DNA from: Spisula solida
Lineage: Eukaryota; Mollusca; Bivalvia; Venerida; Mactridae
Assembly: GCA_947247005.1 (NCBI GenBank)
Contig: OX365955.1
Location: 40,775,822-40,839,821, forward strand
Reading direction: 5' to 3'
Length of the DNA: 64,000 nt
In this document: positions 23,478 through 33,886 of the stretch, piece by piece
Position numbering within the stretch: the stretch's first letter is position 1
How the letters are laid out: every line of letters starts with the position of its first letter
The notes under the pieces: model-generated
Database searches by the model: none
What the model saw: only the letters and a program-made list of their open reading frames with translations
What the model was told of the DNA's origin: nothing
Program-made: the position numbers and the translations under genes

Positions 23478-24163
23478 ATAGCTCAGAGAATTTGACATGC
23501 TCCTGACCTTTATTCATGAATATATTACAAGGTTCTTGTGTTGATTATATAAATTTCCGAGAGCAAATCGTGCAATATAGGTCCTTTATATCATGGCTAC
23601 GGCAATTTACATTGATGTTAACAGAGGCGGTGTGGCTAAATCCGATGATAACTGATGGGGTGTGTCTTAATTTTCAAAGGAATGAGTGCAATTACTACAG
23701 TGCTGCACTGTAGACATACAATTCTATTGTTCTTTACTTCGGTCAACGTGACCTCTATCGATTTTCTTGGTCGAGTTGTACTGGAGTCCTCAACTTTAAA
23801 ATCACAACACCGTGGTATTGATTTTTATTGGACATTTTAATCGGTCAGCATTGTAATACATTTAGACACGCCTTATGGTTACAAAGTGATAGCCAATCAC
23901 TGGCCTATGATATAAATTACAAAGAAAACTTAACGCTCGGTTGATTATTTTGTCTCGGGCTACGCCCTCGTCAAAATAAGACAACCTCGCGTCTGCGTTC
24001 TCTTTCTATAACTTAGATTTGTGTTGGTATTACATCTCGAGCGTCTTCGTGAAACTTTCCGCTTATGAAAACATTCAACCGGGATTATAAATACTATAGG
24101 CAATAAATCAGCTGTTGAATTATGCTAATAGAAGTTAGAGAGTCGTGTCAAATTCTGGACTAT
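23478..24163 (-). mobile_element. MITE copy of the 35451-35690 family, interrupted
   Basis: The left part (AGAATTTGACATGCTCCTGA, CCTTTATTCATGAATATATT, AGGTTCTTG, GGTCCTTT) and right part (ATTTGTGTTGGTATTA, TTATGAAAACATTCAACCGG, GAGTCGTGTCAAATTC) match 35451-35690 in reverse orientation. A block of roughly 425 bp (about 23587-24012) splits them. Confidence 0.8.
23587..24012. mobile_element. Insertion of about 425 bp inside the 23478-24163 MITE
   Basis: Comparison with uninterrupted copies (GTCCTTTAGATTTGTGTT in 14668-14905) places the junctions at TCCTTTA/TATCAT and TAACT/TTAGATTT. This is compatible with a short TTA or TTTA duplication. It contains the fold-back segment TTTTGTCTCGGGCTACGCCC with TCGTCAAAAT. 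Class unknown. Confidence 0.6.
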
Positions 24164-24310
24164 AATAAACCTTACATTTATGTACTGTATATGCAAACAT
24201 AACTTTCCGGATCAGGTTGACATCGTCGAACTGTAAACCAGTGAGTTCTGTTATCAAGAAACTTCGAAGCAACTTTACTTTAAGTGCGCTAAAAATGAAG
24301 AATTGCCATA

Positions 24311-24372
24311 GACAGGGATCGATCCCCGGATCTCGCGGTCGAAAGCGCGCATCCTACCTATAGAAGACCGCT
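24311..24372 (-). tRNA. tRNA-like sequence, pseudogene or SINE head
   Basis: On the minus strand, GGTAGGATGCGCGCTTTCGA followed by CCGCGAGATCC and GGGGATCGATCCC resembles the D-arm end, anticodon arm (TTC in the loop, as in tRNA-Glu) and T arm. The T stem has one mismatch, and the anticodon loop would be 8 nt if the CGCG stem forms. It is therefore probably not a functional tRNA. Confidence 0.4.
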
Positions 24373-24375
24373 TCC

Positions 24376-25055
24376 CCAAGAATCTAACAGTCCTTCAGCG
24401 CTTTGATTATAACACAACATCTCGGTAGCCCTGTTGAGCCAATAATTGAGCGTTTTCCTTCTGCACGCAACGTTTGTTTTGATAGATTTTATTTCAAGTA
24501 CATTTTACAGGATCATGCTGTGAAATCGATGCAACGAACTTTGAGATCAAATTGTTATTAGCAAATAATTGCGAGTTAACTATTTGGTCCCGCGGGTACA
24601 AAATTATCAATATTTGTAACAGTACCGTGTTCATATATAGGACATTATTCAAACCGCTAGTATCTATTAAAGGGTTAAATGTGTATGCTGCAAAATTTTC
24701 ACTTTTCTTGTGACTTGATGAGATTGACCTCTTAGCACTTTTTGGAAGTATTTTATCATCATTTTGGTGGTAAATCCGCTTATCTCTTTTTGACGTTGAA
24801 ACGGAAGTTCGCCGCGACGTCACTATGAGTATGACGTCAAAGCCACTGTGGACTTGCCCTCGCGCACACTTGTCAAAACTGCGTATCTCATAAAATACAC
24901 TACCTTCTACAAAATAAAATTATTCTCGCCAGTATGAAGAGTACGTAATATGAAATATAAACAGAAACTCTTAACCATGGTGGTACCCTTTACTGAAACC
25001 ATGTAATTATATACGTAGGTACATAGATTAAAATTATCTGAGCGTAACTGGTGTA
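24376..25055. other. No supported gene
   Basis: A 109-codon reverse ORF (24494-24823) is basic and serine-rich at one end but shows no domain, splice context or codon signature. Confidence 0.35.
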
Positions 25056-25213
25056 TTGAGAAGGTTGTGCAGCGGCCATGTTTAGCCGCAACGGATATGA
25101 TGTTAAGAAAGCTGGTACCCAGTTTTTCTACAGTGGTCCCAGCAAACACGGATACAAGTTCCTGTGACGTCATATCCGTGGCGGCTAAACATGGCCGATG
25201 CGCTACCTTCTTT
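25056..25213. mobile_element. Fold-back element, about 158 bp
   Basis: GCGGCCATGTTTAGCCGC followed by ACGGATATGA at 25073-25102 is matched by its reverse complement at about 25165-25195. Weaker pairing extends outwards through GAGAAGGT. No target duplication was identified. The 126-codon reverse ORF across it is discounted. Confidence 0.7.
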
Positions 25214-25399
25214 CTAGTTAGAATATAACCTACATTCTTAACCAATGAAAACGCCGATCTGCGCCGACGAAATGAAAATTTAATCATTTAAATTTTACTC
25301 TTTACAGACGTGACGTCATGTCTTGGTGCTATATTCTATCGGCCAATCAAAATGCTTGATGTTGCATTCTAAGTTAGTTAGAACATTTTTTATGACTAT

Positions 25400-26035
25400 A
25401 AAGGACTCGCTTCTCTCGCTTCTCTCACTCCGCTCTTTTTGTGCCCCTCACTTATTTATATGTGGGTGGCATATAGCATTGGTGCTGTCCTTCCGTCCGT
25501 CCATCCGTCTGTACGTAACGCCAATCTTGTGTGTTGAACTCCTGAAAACTGTTGGGTGGAATTTCTTCAAACTTTCACAGATGAACAACCTCAATGTATA
25601 GATGTGCGTAAAGGATGAAATTTTTGCTGCGTAAATTTTTACCAGAGTTATGGCCCTTTGTTACTTATACTAAATACCTTATAGGGAAAAATCTTGCGTG
25701 TTGAACTCCTCATAAACTACTGGATGGAATTTCTTCAAACTTTCACAGATGAACAACCCAAATGTATAGATGTGCGTTAAGAATGGAATTTTTGCTGTGT
25801 AAATTTTGACCAGAGTTATGGCCCTTTGTTACTTCCACTTTATACGTTATAGTGAAAAATCTTGTGTGTCGAACTACTGAGTGGAAGTTCGTCAAACTTT
25901 AACAGAATAACAATCTCATTGTATAGATGACCTTGAAGGATGGACTTTTTGTTGTGTCAATCTTTACCAGAATTATGGCCTGTTGTTACTTTTACTATAT
26001 GATGGACCTTTGATATTTTTAATAGAATTGTAGTC
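25400..26035 (+). mobile_element. pearl/CvA-like composite: CCGT microsatellite plus three core repeats
   Basis: A short CCGTCCGTCCATCCGTCTGT tract (25494-25513) precedes three head-to-tail, diverged units of about 170 bp. Each runs CTTGTGTGTTGAACTCCT, AATTTCTTCAAACTTTCACA, ATGTATAGATG and AGAGTTATGGCCCTTTGTTA. A tetranucleotide microsatellite next to tandem core repeats of about 160 bp is the known architecture of pearl and CvA elements in bivalves. I infer the relationship from architecture, not from sequence comparison. Confidence 0.7.
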
Positions 26036-26040
26036 CACAA

Positions 26041-26548
26041 GGCAAAAGAAATTGAATAATTATGTTACCTAAAACCGCTATTCCCTAGACTCCTTCCCCA
26101 TTTGAAAGGATATTTGCTATAATATATAATATAATAACAATGGACACATTTCTAGTTAATCATGTGACGAAAAAGTGAAATATGACATGACGTTAATCAG
26201 CCACCATACTAACGTGTATCTGTGTCCGTACTAAACATTTAAATGGGAAAAGTTTGCTTATGTATATATTGGCGCAGAAAAAATACTTTGTAATTGGAAG
26301 TAATTCAGTCTAATAGGACTAGTTCGAACATCTTCAATTTCAATTTGTACACGGGTAATTACAGTAGAGCTACTTGGGTGAATAAAATTGTGTTTCAAGT
26401 GTATTCGATTGAATGGTACTTGGTCTTAATAATGATAGACCTAATTTATTTTTAAATCGAGTTGATTCAAAGAAATTGCTAGATTGAAACGTCTCTGAAA
26501 TATTAATTTTGCATTTATATTTATTATGTCTTTGTCATAGTTTTTTGT
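26041..26548. other. No gene seen
   Basis: AT-rich, with no recognisable ORF or transposon ends. Confidence 0.4.
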
Positions 26549-26614
26549 GTTTGTAAATGGCCAAAGGTAAGTTGTTTGCCGATTATGCCAATTAAATTGT
26601 ATTGTATTGTATTG
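26549..26614 (+). mobile_element. LINE 3' tail with ATTGT microsatellite end
   Basis: TTTGTAAATGGCCAAAGG, then TTTGCCGATTATGCCAATTA, ends in a (ATTGT)n tail. The same 3' end with a different tail repeat is at 61175-61236. Such ends are characteristic of CR1/L2-type non-LTR elements; the body is missing or unrecognisable. Confidence 0.65.
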
Positions 26615-26931
26615 ATCACCCCTCGTTATTACGCAATAGGTTGAGTGGTATACTACATAGCTTAACAGTGAATATTCTACCTTTGGATTTGTACGTGAAT
26701 CACCCTGTCTTAAGCAGCGCGACAAAAGTAACATGAAATATGGATGATTAAAATCGTGTGACCGTTTAATACAGAAATATTCGATACCATTTCATGTGTC
26801 TTCTTTTATAGTTTTTGAACTGGGTTGCTGAAACCCTGTTCTTGGAGACGCATTCTGAACACTCTTCGATTCTAAAAATAGCTGAAAGTGGTCATATGCG
26901 GGTGACATCGGTCTTGATCGTTTTGCTATAG

Positions 26932-26998
26932 TTTTTTTTCTAGGTTGCCAATAATGAAGAGAGACTTGTAATGAGTAACGTGCTCAATCTGAAGTTGA
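26932..26998 (+). pseudogene. Decayed duplicate of the GPCR splice acceptor and exon start
   Basis: A pyrimidine tract with TTTTTCTAGGTTG, followed by AGAGAGACTTGTAATGAGTAACG and TGCTCAAT, parallels the real exon start (TTTTCTAGGTTG, CGAGAGACTTATGATGAATA). The acceptor AG is at 26942-26943 versus 27097-27098. Its ATG (26971) opens only 18 codons (MSNVLNL...) before TAA, against MMNNVHNV... in the gene. The similarity covers about 55 bp and then stops. Confidence 0.7.
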
Positions 26999-27097
26999 AT
27001 TGTATTGCTTTTTTAAAACTGTTTTAACCAGGTGACAGTTGCCACGTGTATTTCCTATATTGTAAATTGCTTAATGATGTTTTATTTTTATTTTCTA

Positions 27098-27121
27098 GGT
27101 TGTTATTGAGACGAGAGACTT
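27098..27121 (+). promoter_or_regulatory. Splice acceptor and 5' leader of the GPCR coding exon
   Basis: TTTTATTTTCTAG ends at 27098, giving a canonical pyrimidine-AG acceptor 23 bases before the first ATG. This implies an upstream non-coding exon, which I could not locate. Confidence 0.6.
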
Positions 27122-28537
27122 ATGATGAATAACGTGCACAATGTGACACTGTGTGATGGCTTTCCAAACCATTCAATCTGTGACCAGACAATAGATGTAG
27201 CTCTTGTAGAAGACCTTGAAGAGATATGGACAGCGGATGTGATCCAGCGCGTCGCTTCCATAGTTACCATTATGGTATTTACGTTCATAGGAAACGCCGC
27301 CATTATTCTTGTATTGTCGTGTAGCAAATACAGGAAACGGAATAATCGTGTAAATATTTTTATAATTCATCTGGCTATCGGTGACTTAACGGTTTGTTTC
27401 GTTACCATGACAACTGAGATTATGTTTGTAGCATTCGGTGAATGGATTTTGGGAAAAGTCGGTTGCAAACTTTTGACTTACATTCAAGTGGTAACGTTGT
27501 CAAGTACAACGTTCATATTGGCTGGTATGGGTTTCGATCGATACCTAGCCATATGTCGTCCATTACAGTTCACGTCCTCAAGCTCACGTGCAAGAAAAAT
27601 GATCACTGTCTCATGGTGCCTGTCTTTTCTCGTGTCTATTCCTCAATTGTTTATATTTGTACAAACTGTGGATGGTTACCATGACGATATGACGCCAAAA
27701 TATGGCTGCCATAGTCGTGGTTATACAGCACTGTGGCAGCGGAAAACATACATCACGTTCATGTCATTCTATATTTTGATATTTCCAAGTATTATTCTAT
27801 CTTTTTGTTACATAAATGTGGCACGGGTTGTCTGGAAACAAGGCAAGTCGGACACGTATTTAGGGAGCAACAACGCATCGATGCGAAAATTTATAGTAAA
27901 TAAAGGAATCATATCATTGGCCAAAATGAAGACAGTGAAAATGACGTTCTGCATTATTCTAACGTTCATAGCATGCTGGACGCCATATTTTGTGACTACA
28001 CTCTGTTTAGTGTATAGTAATGGCACCATGTTTGTACCTGATTCGGTGACGGCCTTTGCTGAAACTATTGCGTTCTTACAGAGTGCTGTTAACCCAGTCC
28101 TTTACGGTATATTCAACATTAAAATATTCAGAGGATTAACAGAAGTGTTTTGTCCACACAAGCTCACAGGAAGACGGCAAAATACGAGTTACGCTCGTTA
28201 CCATAACGTAAACGGATTTTATTTGTCTGGAAGTGTAGAACGGAATCAAATCCAATTGACATCTCAAACGAAACGATTGGCATTACGTGGCCATGACAAA
28301 ATGTCAAACTCGGCAACGTCGAGTAGCGCTGGGTCCAAGGATAACCCGAATAGCTCAACGGGGCGTGGTCCTGGAGGATGTATCATTGCGGAGTCCAATA
28401 TGAATGGATTCAAACTACGTGTGAGATTTATGTCTAAAGAACCCATCCATGTACATGATAGACAGGGTCACTGTTTATACCCGGCAAATACAGGAGGAAC
28501 AATGGAGTGTGATAAACAACTCGAGTGTACATTATGA
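27122..28537 (+). CDS. Class A neuropeptide GPCR, vasopressin/CCAP/NPS-receptor-like
   Basis: A 471-residue seven-helix plasma-membrane receptor encoded in one exon. Visible landmarks are two N-glycosylation sites in the N terminus (N7 and N16), GN in helix 1 (57-58) and LAIGD in helix 2 (84-88). C115 and C196 can form the ECL2 disulphide. DRY is at 139-141, CWTP at 285-288 and NPVLY at 324-328. C344 could be palmitoylated. The third loop plus helix 6 (LAKMKTVKMTFCIIL...CWTPYFV) and helix 4 (VSIPQLFIF) are typical of receptors for vasopressin/oxytocin-like peptides, CCAP and neuropeptide S; ligand and subtype cannot be chosen by eye. Signalling through a heterotrimeric G protein is expected for the family. 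The first of two adjacent ATGs is used; either could initiate. The cytoplasmic tail of about 130 residues is Ser/Asn-rich and unlike known tails. No disabling change is present. Confidence 0.93.
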   Translation: MMNNVHNVTLCDGFPNHSICDQTIDVALVEDLEEIWTADVIQRVASIVTIMVFTFIGNAAIILVLSCSKYRKRNNRVNIFIIHLAIGDLTVCFVTMTTEIMFVAFGEWILGKVGCKLLTYIQVVTLSSTTFILAGMGFDRYLAICRPLQFTSSSSRARKMITVSWCLSFLVSIPQLFIFVQTVDGYHDDMTPKYGCHSRGYTALWQRKTYITFMSFYILIFPSIILSFCYINVARVVWKQGKSDTYLGSNNASMRKFIVNKGIISLAKMKTVKMTFCIILTFIACWTPYFVTTLCLVYSNGTMFVPDSVTAFAETIAFLQSAVNPVLYGIFNIKIFRGLTEVFCPHKLTGRRQNTSYARYHNVNGFYLSGSVERNQIQLTSQTKRLALRGHDKMSNSATSSSAGSKDNPNSSTGRGPGGCIIAESNMNGFKLRVRFMSKEPIHVHDRQGHCLYPANTGGTMECDKQLECTL

Positions 28538-28738
28538 AATTGTAAATTGTAAATCTCAAGATACTGCCCCGATCATCTTAATAAGCCACGGATACATCGA
28601 GTGCTTCATACAAATTTTATTAAAATTACAAACTTAATTTTGGTTTATCTATTTGTTGGCAGATTTTCATCGGCGTTCTAAGCCAAAAATGCACATGGTA
28701 TGTCGATTGTTTAAGATTTCCGTATGTATTTTGGTAAA
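28538..28738 (+). other. Presumed 3' UTR of the GPCR
   Basis: AT-rich sequence directly after the stop codon. No canonical AATAAA is present before the next MITE, so the transcript end is unknown. Confidence 0.3.
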
Positions 28739-28911
28739 ACTGTGTCCTGGGTACTGTTTTACTAACATTGCGTAAATGTCACGTAAATCAAGAAGAAATA
28801 AGTCAAAACTTACGACAGAAAATGAGAAAAAATATCTTAGTAAAACACATTTGCGCAAATATTAGACTCACGTTAGCGTAAATGCTTTGATAAAACTGTA
28901 CCCCGGACAGT
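28739..28911. mobile_element. Fold-back MITE, about 173 bp
   Basis: ACTGTGTCCTGGGTACTGTT at the left is matched by the reverse complement of ACCCCGGACAGT at the right. The inner arms share GCGTAAATG. It lies about 200 bp past the GPCR stop codon. The ends are approximate and no TSD was found. Confidence 0.65.
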
Positions 28912-29439
28912 CCACGCGTCGTAGTCAAAAGTCATATTCAAAGAAGGAGAACGAGATAGTACATGTACAAAGTATAATATTTCAAAATAATTAAATTTTA
29001 TTTTTATTAAATTATTCATTTGAAAAAAAAAGATGATTGTTTTTAAAAATACTGTTTATTTCTGAATGCGTTTTGTCCTTAAGAAAATAGTTGATTTCCC
29101 TTTGCCCTTTTGAGATCGTTCTTCACATGTAAATAGGATACAATAATTACCCTTTAGCTTTCTAGTCGTGGTCAAATGTATTGTATCTGGTCTTGTTATG
29201 GCTCCTCCCTGATATGTAAGATCAAATGGTCAGTCAGATCTTTTCCAAATTATCTCCCTTTATGCTTCCAGATTTGCCCTCATACTTCCTTAAGTTCGTG
29301 TATTTGATTTGGGATAAGCAGTGGAAAGTAGGTCCCTTTTTTTAAATGCGGCATACAATTTAAACGTTCTCCCTTGTCTGTATTGGAGGGGTTACGGGTA
29401 AACTCATGTGATGGTGGGGAGGGGATACTTTCTTGTCAG
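28912..29439. other. No gene seen
   Basis: AT-rich, then G-rich towards the minisatellite. Nothing is recognisable. Confidence 0.4.
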
Positions 29440-30305
29440 TGTTAGGAAGGGAACTCGTCTGTGTGTAGGAAAGGGGGGAACTCGTCTGTGTGTAGGGAGG
29501 GGGCACTACTCTGTGTGTTGGGGAGGTGGTACTCTCTTGTCAATGTGGTAGGGGTATCCATCTATGTGCTTGGAAAGGGGGTACTCTCTTGTGTGTTAGA
29601 AAGATGGCACTCTCTAGTGTGTTAGGAAAGGAGTACTCTCTTGTGTGTTGAGGAGATGGCGCACTCTCTTGTGTGTTGAGGAGATGGCACACTCTCTTGT
29701 GTGTTAAGGAGATGGCACACTCTCTTGTGTGTTGAGGAGATGGCACACTCTCTTATGTGTTAAGGAGATGGCACACTCTCTTGTGTGTTGAGGAGATGGC
29801 ACACTCTCATGTGTGTTAGGAAAGGGGTACTCTCTTGTGTGTTGAGGAGATGGTACACTCTCTTGTGTGTTAAGGAGATGGCACACTCTCTTGTGTGTTG
29901 AGGAGATGGCACTCTCTGGTGTGTTAGGAAAGGGGTACTCTCTTGTGTGTTGAGGAGATGGCACACTCTCTTGTGTGTTGAGGAGATGGCACACTCTCTT
30001 GTGTGTTAATGAGATGGCACACTCTCTTGTGTGTTGAGAGAGATGGCACACTCTCTTGTGTGTTAGGAAAGGGGTACTCTCTTGTGTGTTGAGCAGATGG
30101 CACTCTCTCTTGTGTGTTGGGAAAGGGGGGGACCTCACTTGTGTGTTTGGAGGGGGTACTTCCTGGTAGTTGGGAAAGGGGGTACTCTCTTGTGTGTTAG
30201 GAAAGGGGTACTCTCTTATGTGTGTTAAAAGGGGGGTACTCTCTTGTGGTTTGGGAAAGGGTACGCTCTTTTGTTTGTTGGGTGAGATGTCACTCTCTTG
30301 TGGGT
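29440..30305. repeat. 28-bp minisatellite, about 25-30 units
   Basis: The unit TCTCTTGTGTGTTGAGGAGA plus TGGCACAC is repeated head to tail. It is degenerate at both edges (GGAAAGGGGTAC variants) and regular in the centre. Reverse-strand ORFs of 144 and 68 codons inside it are artefacts of a stop-free repeat. Confidence 0.95.
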
Positions 30306-31098
30306 ATGAAATTCGCTGTAATACTTTATCATTCCTGATTAATTCAATCTAATGTACGTAGTGTCATGCCTAGTTCAGATATCTGCCTAAGATAAGTTCT
30401 TTGCGTCTAGATAAATCTTTGGCCATATCAAACTAAACATAATTTATGTTTAGCGTCCCCATGGTTGCTCGACACCTACCTCGAGGCTCATTGGGAAATC
30501 TGGGCTTGTCCAACTATGTAGTTATTATTAAGATTATTATTATTGTTACAGGAAAAACAAAGTGTTGATAAAAAAATTAACTTAATCAACTATTCACCAT
30601 TGTCGTCAGGATTTTACGATTTTCAAGACTGTAGAAGAAAATGTGTTGTTTATTTCGCTCGACTTCCAAGAACCTACCAGCCCTTTGACGCTAAACATAG
30701 GTTCAATTTGGTATGGCCATATATGTTGGCGACGCCGATATTACAAAGTATCCGTTCAACATACACGTACATGTAGGATAGACCCGCCGATTTAATACCA
30801 ATAAATCAACTACATGGAGTTGCCTAACATCAATGGAAAACAGACAAATGTGAACAATGATAAAGCTCTCACATAGAAACAAAGACGTGTTCCTTTAGAA
30901 TGGATAATGCTAGGTAACTTAGCTAGGTTTAAGCTATGAAACACATTACAGTATCATTTACCATCTTTAAGTTGCGAAATGTTATGTTTTTTTTTTAGTT
31001 ACCTATGAAATTACTATGAAATAATAGAATGTATGAGTGAATACCTTACTTATTATTTACATTTAATATTATGAAATATGAGATTGTCTTCATTTTAA
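30306..31098. other. No supported gene
   Basis: A 77-codon forward ORF (30543-30776) has no recognisable domain. Confidence 0.4.
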
Positions 31099-32112
31099 TA
31101 GACTTGGTGTCCAAAAAGAAAGTATACAGTTTCAGTGCATATTTATCAAATCTCTTCATTCAGATATCGTAAAGAAAGTTTGCACATGTGTAGACAAAAG
31201 ATGTAAGTTTTATCTGGGACCAGTTTTAAGATTATAACTTGGATAATTTTTAGAAAATGTCAATTTGCTTAAATTACTTTACTTTGCCGGTGACGTCTAT
31301 TCAGTAAATTATGACGTTCTCAAGATGTCCACGCTTCTTACGTTTCCCTTCTAGCAGTTCTTTTAAACTATTGATAACATTCACACATGTGTCGTACCTG
31401 ATCTTCTAACCTTCTATTTTGATGTTTCTCGTGAGCATAGATGTGTATGTTGGCTTTGTGCTGTACATTAGCGATTTCACATAGCCCCACAAGAAGAAGT
31501 CGCAATGATTTAGATCCGGGCTGTGGGCGGCCCATGTCACACCACAGTTGTGTTTCCTGGAAATTAGTTTGGATCCAACTGTTTCAAGGAATTCATCCAA
31601 CCCCTTGTGTACAACGGGGCTCTGGCATATCTTACATGAGCATTATTCAAAACAATAAATCACCTGCGGTGTGAAGGAATGAGCTGGTTTAACAAAGACA
31701 AGTAACGGGTTTAGTTTATTTCTTTCTATTGTGCTATCTGAATCGGACACATATATGCTGCTGAGGAACATCAAACTAGAAGGTTACAAGATTAGGTAAG
31801 ACACACGTGCAAATGTAATCGACAGTAACAAAGAACGAGTGCAAGAAGGGAAATGTCAGAAGGCGACATGCATCGTGAAAACGTCATTAATTGCTACAAA
31901 ATGACGTCATGGACAAAAAAAGGTAATGTTAGAAAATTGACATTTTTCTAAAAATTATCCGGGTAATAATCTTAAAATTGGTCGCAGTAAAAACTTACAT
32001 CTTTTGTCTATATATGTGCAAAATTTCGTTAGCAGAGTCATAGCAGATTGTACGGATTTGATAAATAGACACTGAAACTGTATAGTTTTACTTACTTTTT
32101 GGACACCCTGTA
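31099..32112. mobile_element. Tc1/mariner-like element, about 1 kb, long inverted repeats
   Basis: The left end has GGTGTCCAAAAAG (from 31106) and the right end its reverse complement (to 32106), each next to a TA. Imperfect inverted repeats extend about 185 bp inwards and share GACAAAAGATGTAAGTTTT and GGATAATTTTTAGAAAA. The interior carries a remnant of a DDE transposase on the minus strand. The copy is too short to encode a full transposase. Confidence 0.8.
31406..31660 (-). pseudogene. DDE transposase C-terminal remnant
   Basis: The conceptual product contains VTWAAHSPDLNHCDFFLWGY followed by VKSLMY. This is the hallmark stretch around the last catalytic Asp of IS630/Tc1/mariner-type transposases (usually W-P-x-x-SPDL-x-P-x-DFFLWG). 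Only about 65-80 residues survive, with no start region and none of the preceding catalytic blocks. It sits inside the 31099-32112 inverted-repeat element. Confidence 0.75.
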
Positions 32113-32354
32113 TATTTACTTCTTTAGTATTTCCCTGTCAAAACTGTGTATATATGTTATGTCCACTTGAGTCTGTGACCTTCTGGAACTACAAATCAAG
32201 TCGAATGTTAATGACATTTTATTTTTGTTATACACGTGATAACAATGTGGAATTGTTATACATATGATATGTGTTTGTTTGTGTCAAATTATTAAATATT
32301 TGAAAACAATAAGACGTAGGTTAGAATATATGCGTTGTTCCCCGAATATGATAT

Positions 32355-32885
32355 CTTGATTCATTCATTTCATTAGTCCTCTTCGCACTCTTGAGTGCAT
32401 AAGTCTTCCACAGCTGCTCTCCACCTACATCTGTTTTGGGCTTTCCTCTCTGTTGTATTCCAGGTTGTTCCCATTATTTTCATCTCTGACTCTACAGTTC
32501 TTATCCATGTTCCTTTCGGTCTCCCTCTTTTTCTCTGCCCTTGTGGTGTCCATCTGATAAGTGTTTTAGTAAGGCTTGTATTGTCCATTCTCATGACATG
32601 TTCTATCCATCTCCATCGTCTTTGTGTTATCTCGGTGTTTATATCTCCAATTCCAGTTCTTTCTACTACTTCCTTGTTAGATATAACTTTGGGCCAATGT
32701 ATTCTCAAGATCTTTCTGAGACATCTTCTTTCAAATCCTCGAAGTTTTGATTCTACATTCTTGTTTGTTTTCCAGGTTTCACTACCATATAATAAAACTG
32801 TTCTGATGTTGCTTCTGTATATCTTCACTTTAGTCTCTAATAATATTTTTCTCTATCTTGATACCGCATTACTATACTTGTCTTA
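32355..32885 (-). pseudogene. 5'-truncated RTE-like LINE, ORF2 C terminus
   Basis: The main ORF (32373-32828, 151 residues) contains VLLYGSETWKT, FERRCLRKILRIHWP, RRWRWIEHVMR and GQRKRGRPKGTW, then W...AQNRCRWRAAVEDL. These are landmarks of the region after the reverse transcriptase in RTE/SR2-type retrotransposons. A few residues of upstream frame continue to about 32885, and the catalytic RT is missing. Directly after the TAA stop comes a short ATGA-rich tail (TGAAATGAATGAATC), as expected for RTE elements, which end close to their stop codon. Confidence 0.85.
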
Positions 32886-33886
32886 ACCAGCCATCTATGG
32901 AAAAGTCTACTATGATTGCTTACAACAGGTTGTTATTTAATCCAGTCAAAAAGAAGTCGTCATTTACTTGTGGGATAGAACATTACTGACTGATAAAATT
33001 GGTTCAATTAACTGCCCAAAGAACAAGTAACCGTATGTACAGTTTAATGTGAGAAACCCGAACTTCTGTCAAATTTTGTGTCGAATTTTTTTATTTAAAA
33101 TTTTAAAATTTAATTTGAAAGTATTTTGAGAATACTTAACTATTGTGATAACCGCGCGAATCTCTCGGTCTGAACAGTTTTCGGTTTTCTCAGATTACTG
33201 CGAATTGACTAAAATAATCCGGTCGTACATAACGTATTAGGGAAGGAATAGAGGAATGAAAGAAGCAGAATCCCTTAGGATACATAGTGAACTCCCTAGT
33301 ACTATCGGAGGTGAACACATTGATTAAGCCAAGAAAGTAATAAACGTATAATTGTCACAGTTTTCTAGCGATAAAAATGCCCAAGACTGCTTTACGAAAC
33401 TCGTCATCTCCTCGAGCGCGCGTTCCTAAAATTAATGTTTGTATTATCTTGCGTTGACGCCTTGTATTGTCATAGTACGTGATGTTCTGTAAGTATGTGT
33501 TTCAGGCCAATAGCAACAATACTCACTTACTATTCACATTGAATCACGATTATCATTGTATTTAAAGTATCAAGGAAAATAATGACGCAGTTCACCATAT
33601 TGTTATTGAGTGGACAATAAAGCAGATAAGTGTTTGAATCTGCCGTCTGTGGTTCTCGTTAGAGAGCATTAATTTTATGAGTCACTCGATGTGCCAATGT
33701 TGTTCATCACAATATTGTAAAGTAATATGTTTGCGTGATGTCCAAAATTTCACGAACTTGTTATTTTGAAGAAGCTCTCGGGGTTCAATCATGTTGATTG
33801 GGAACGATTTTCCCGACTTGAAAGGGCTTGCTTCTCGATTTTAATATATTTCAATAAACGCTGTCTATATAATATTTACCACGGCA
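32886..33886. other. No gene seen
   Basis: One kilobase with no recognisable ORF. TGACGCAGTTCACC near 33592 is a possible reverse SINE-head scrap but is too short to annotate. Confidence 0.35.

Noticed and set aside
24311..24372. Functional tRNA-Glu
   Set aside because: The acceptor stem cannot be completed and the anticodon loop is irregular; kept only as a tRNA-like relic.
24907..25287. 126-codon reverse ORF
   Set aside because: Crosses a fold-back element and has no domain or codon pattern suggesting a gene.
29540..30138. Reverse ORFs with repeated THKRVCHLLNTQES-type peptides
   Set aside because: Translation of the 28-bp minisatellite; no signal peptide, splice context or flanking coding sequence.
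32395..32886. 163-codon forward ORF
   Set aside because: Antisense shadow of the RTE-like ORF2 fragment.
33585..33660. Possible SINE head (TGACGCAG and a GTTTGAATCTGCC B-box-like string)
   Set aside because: Too short and diverged, with no body or second box at proper spacing.
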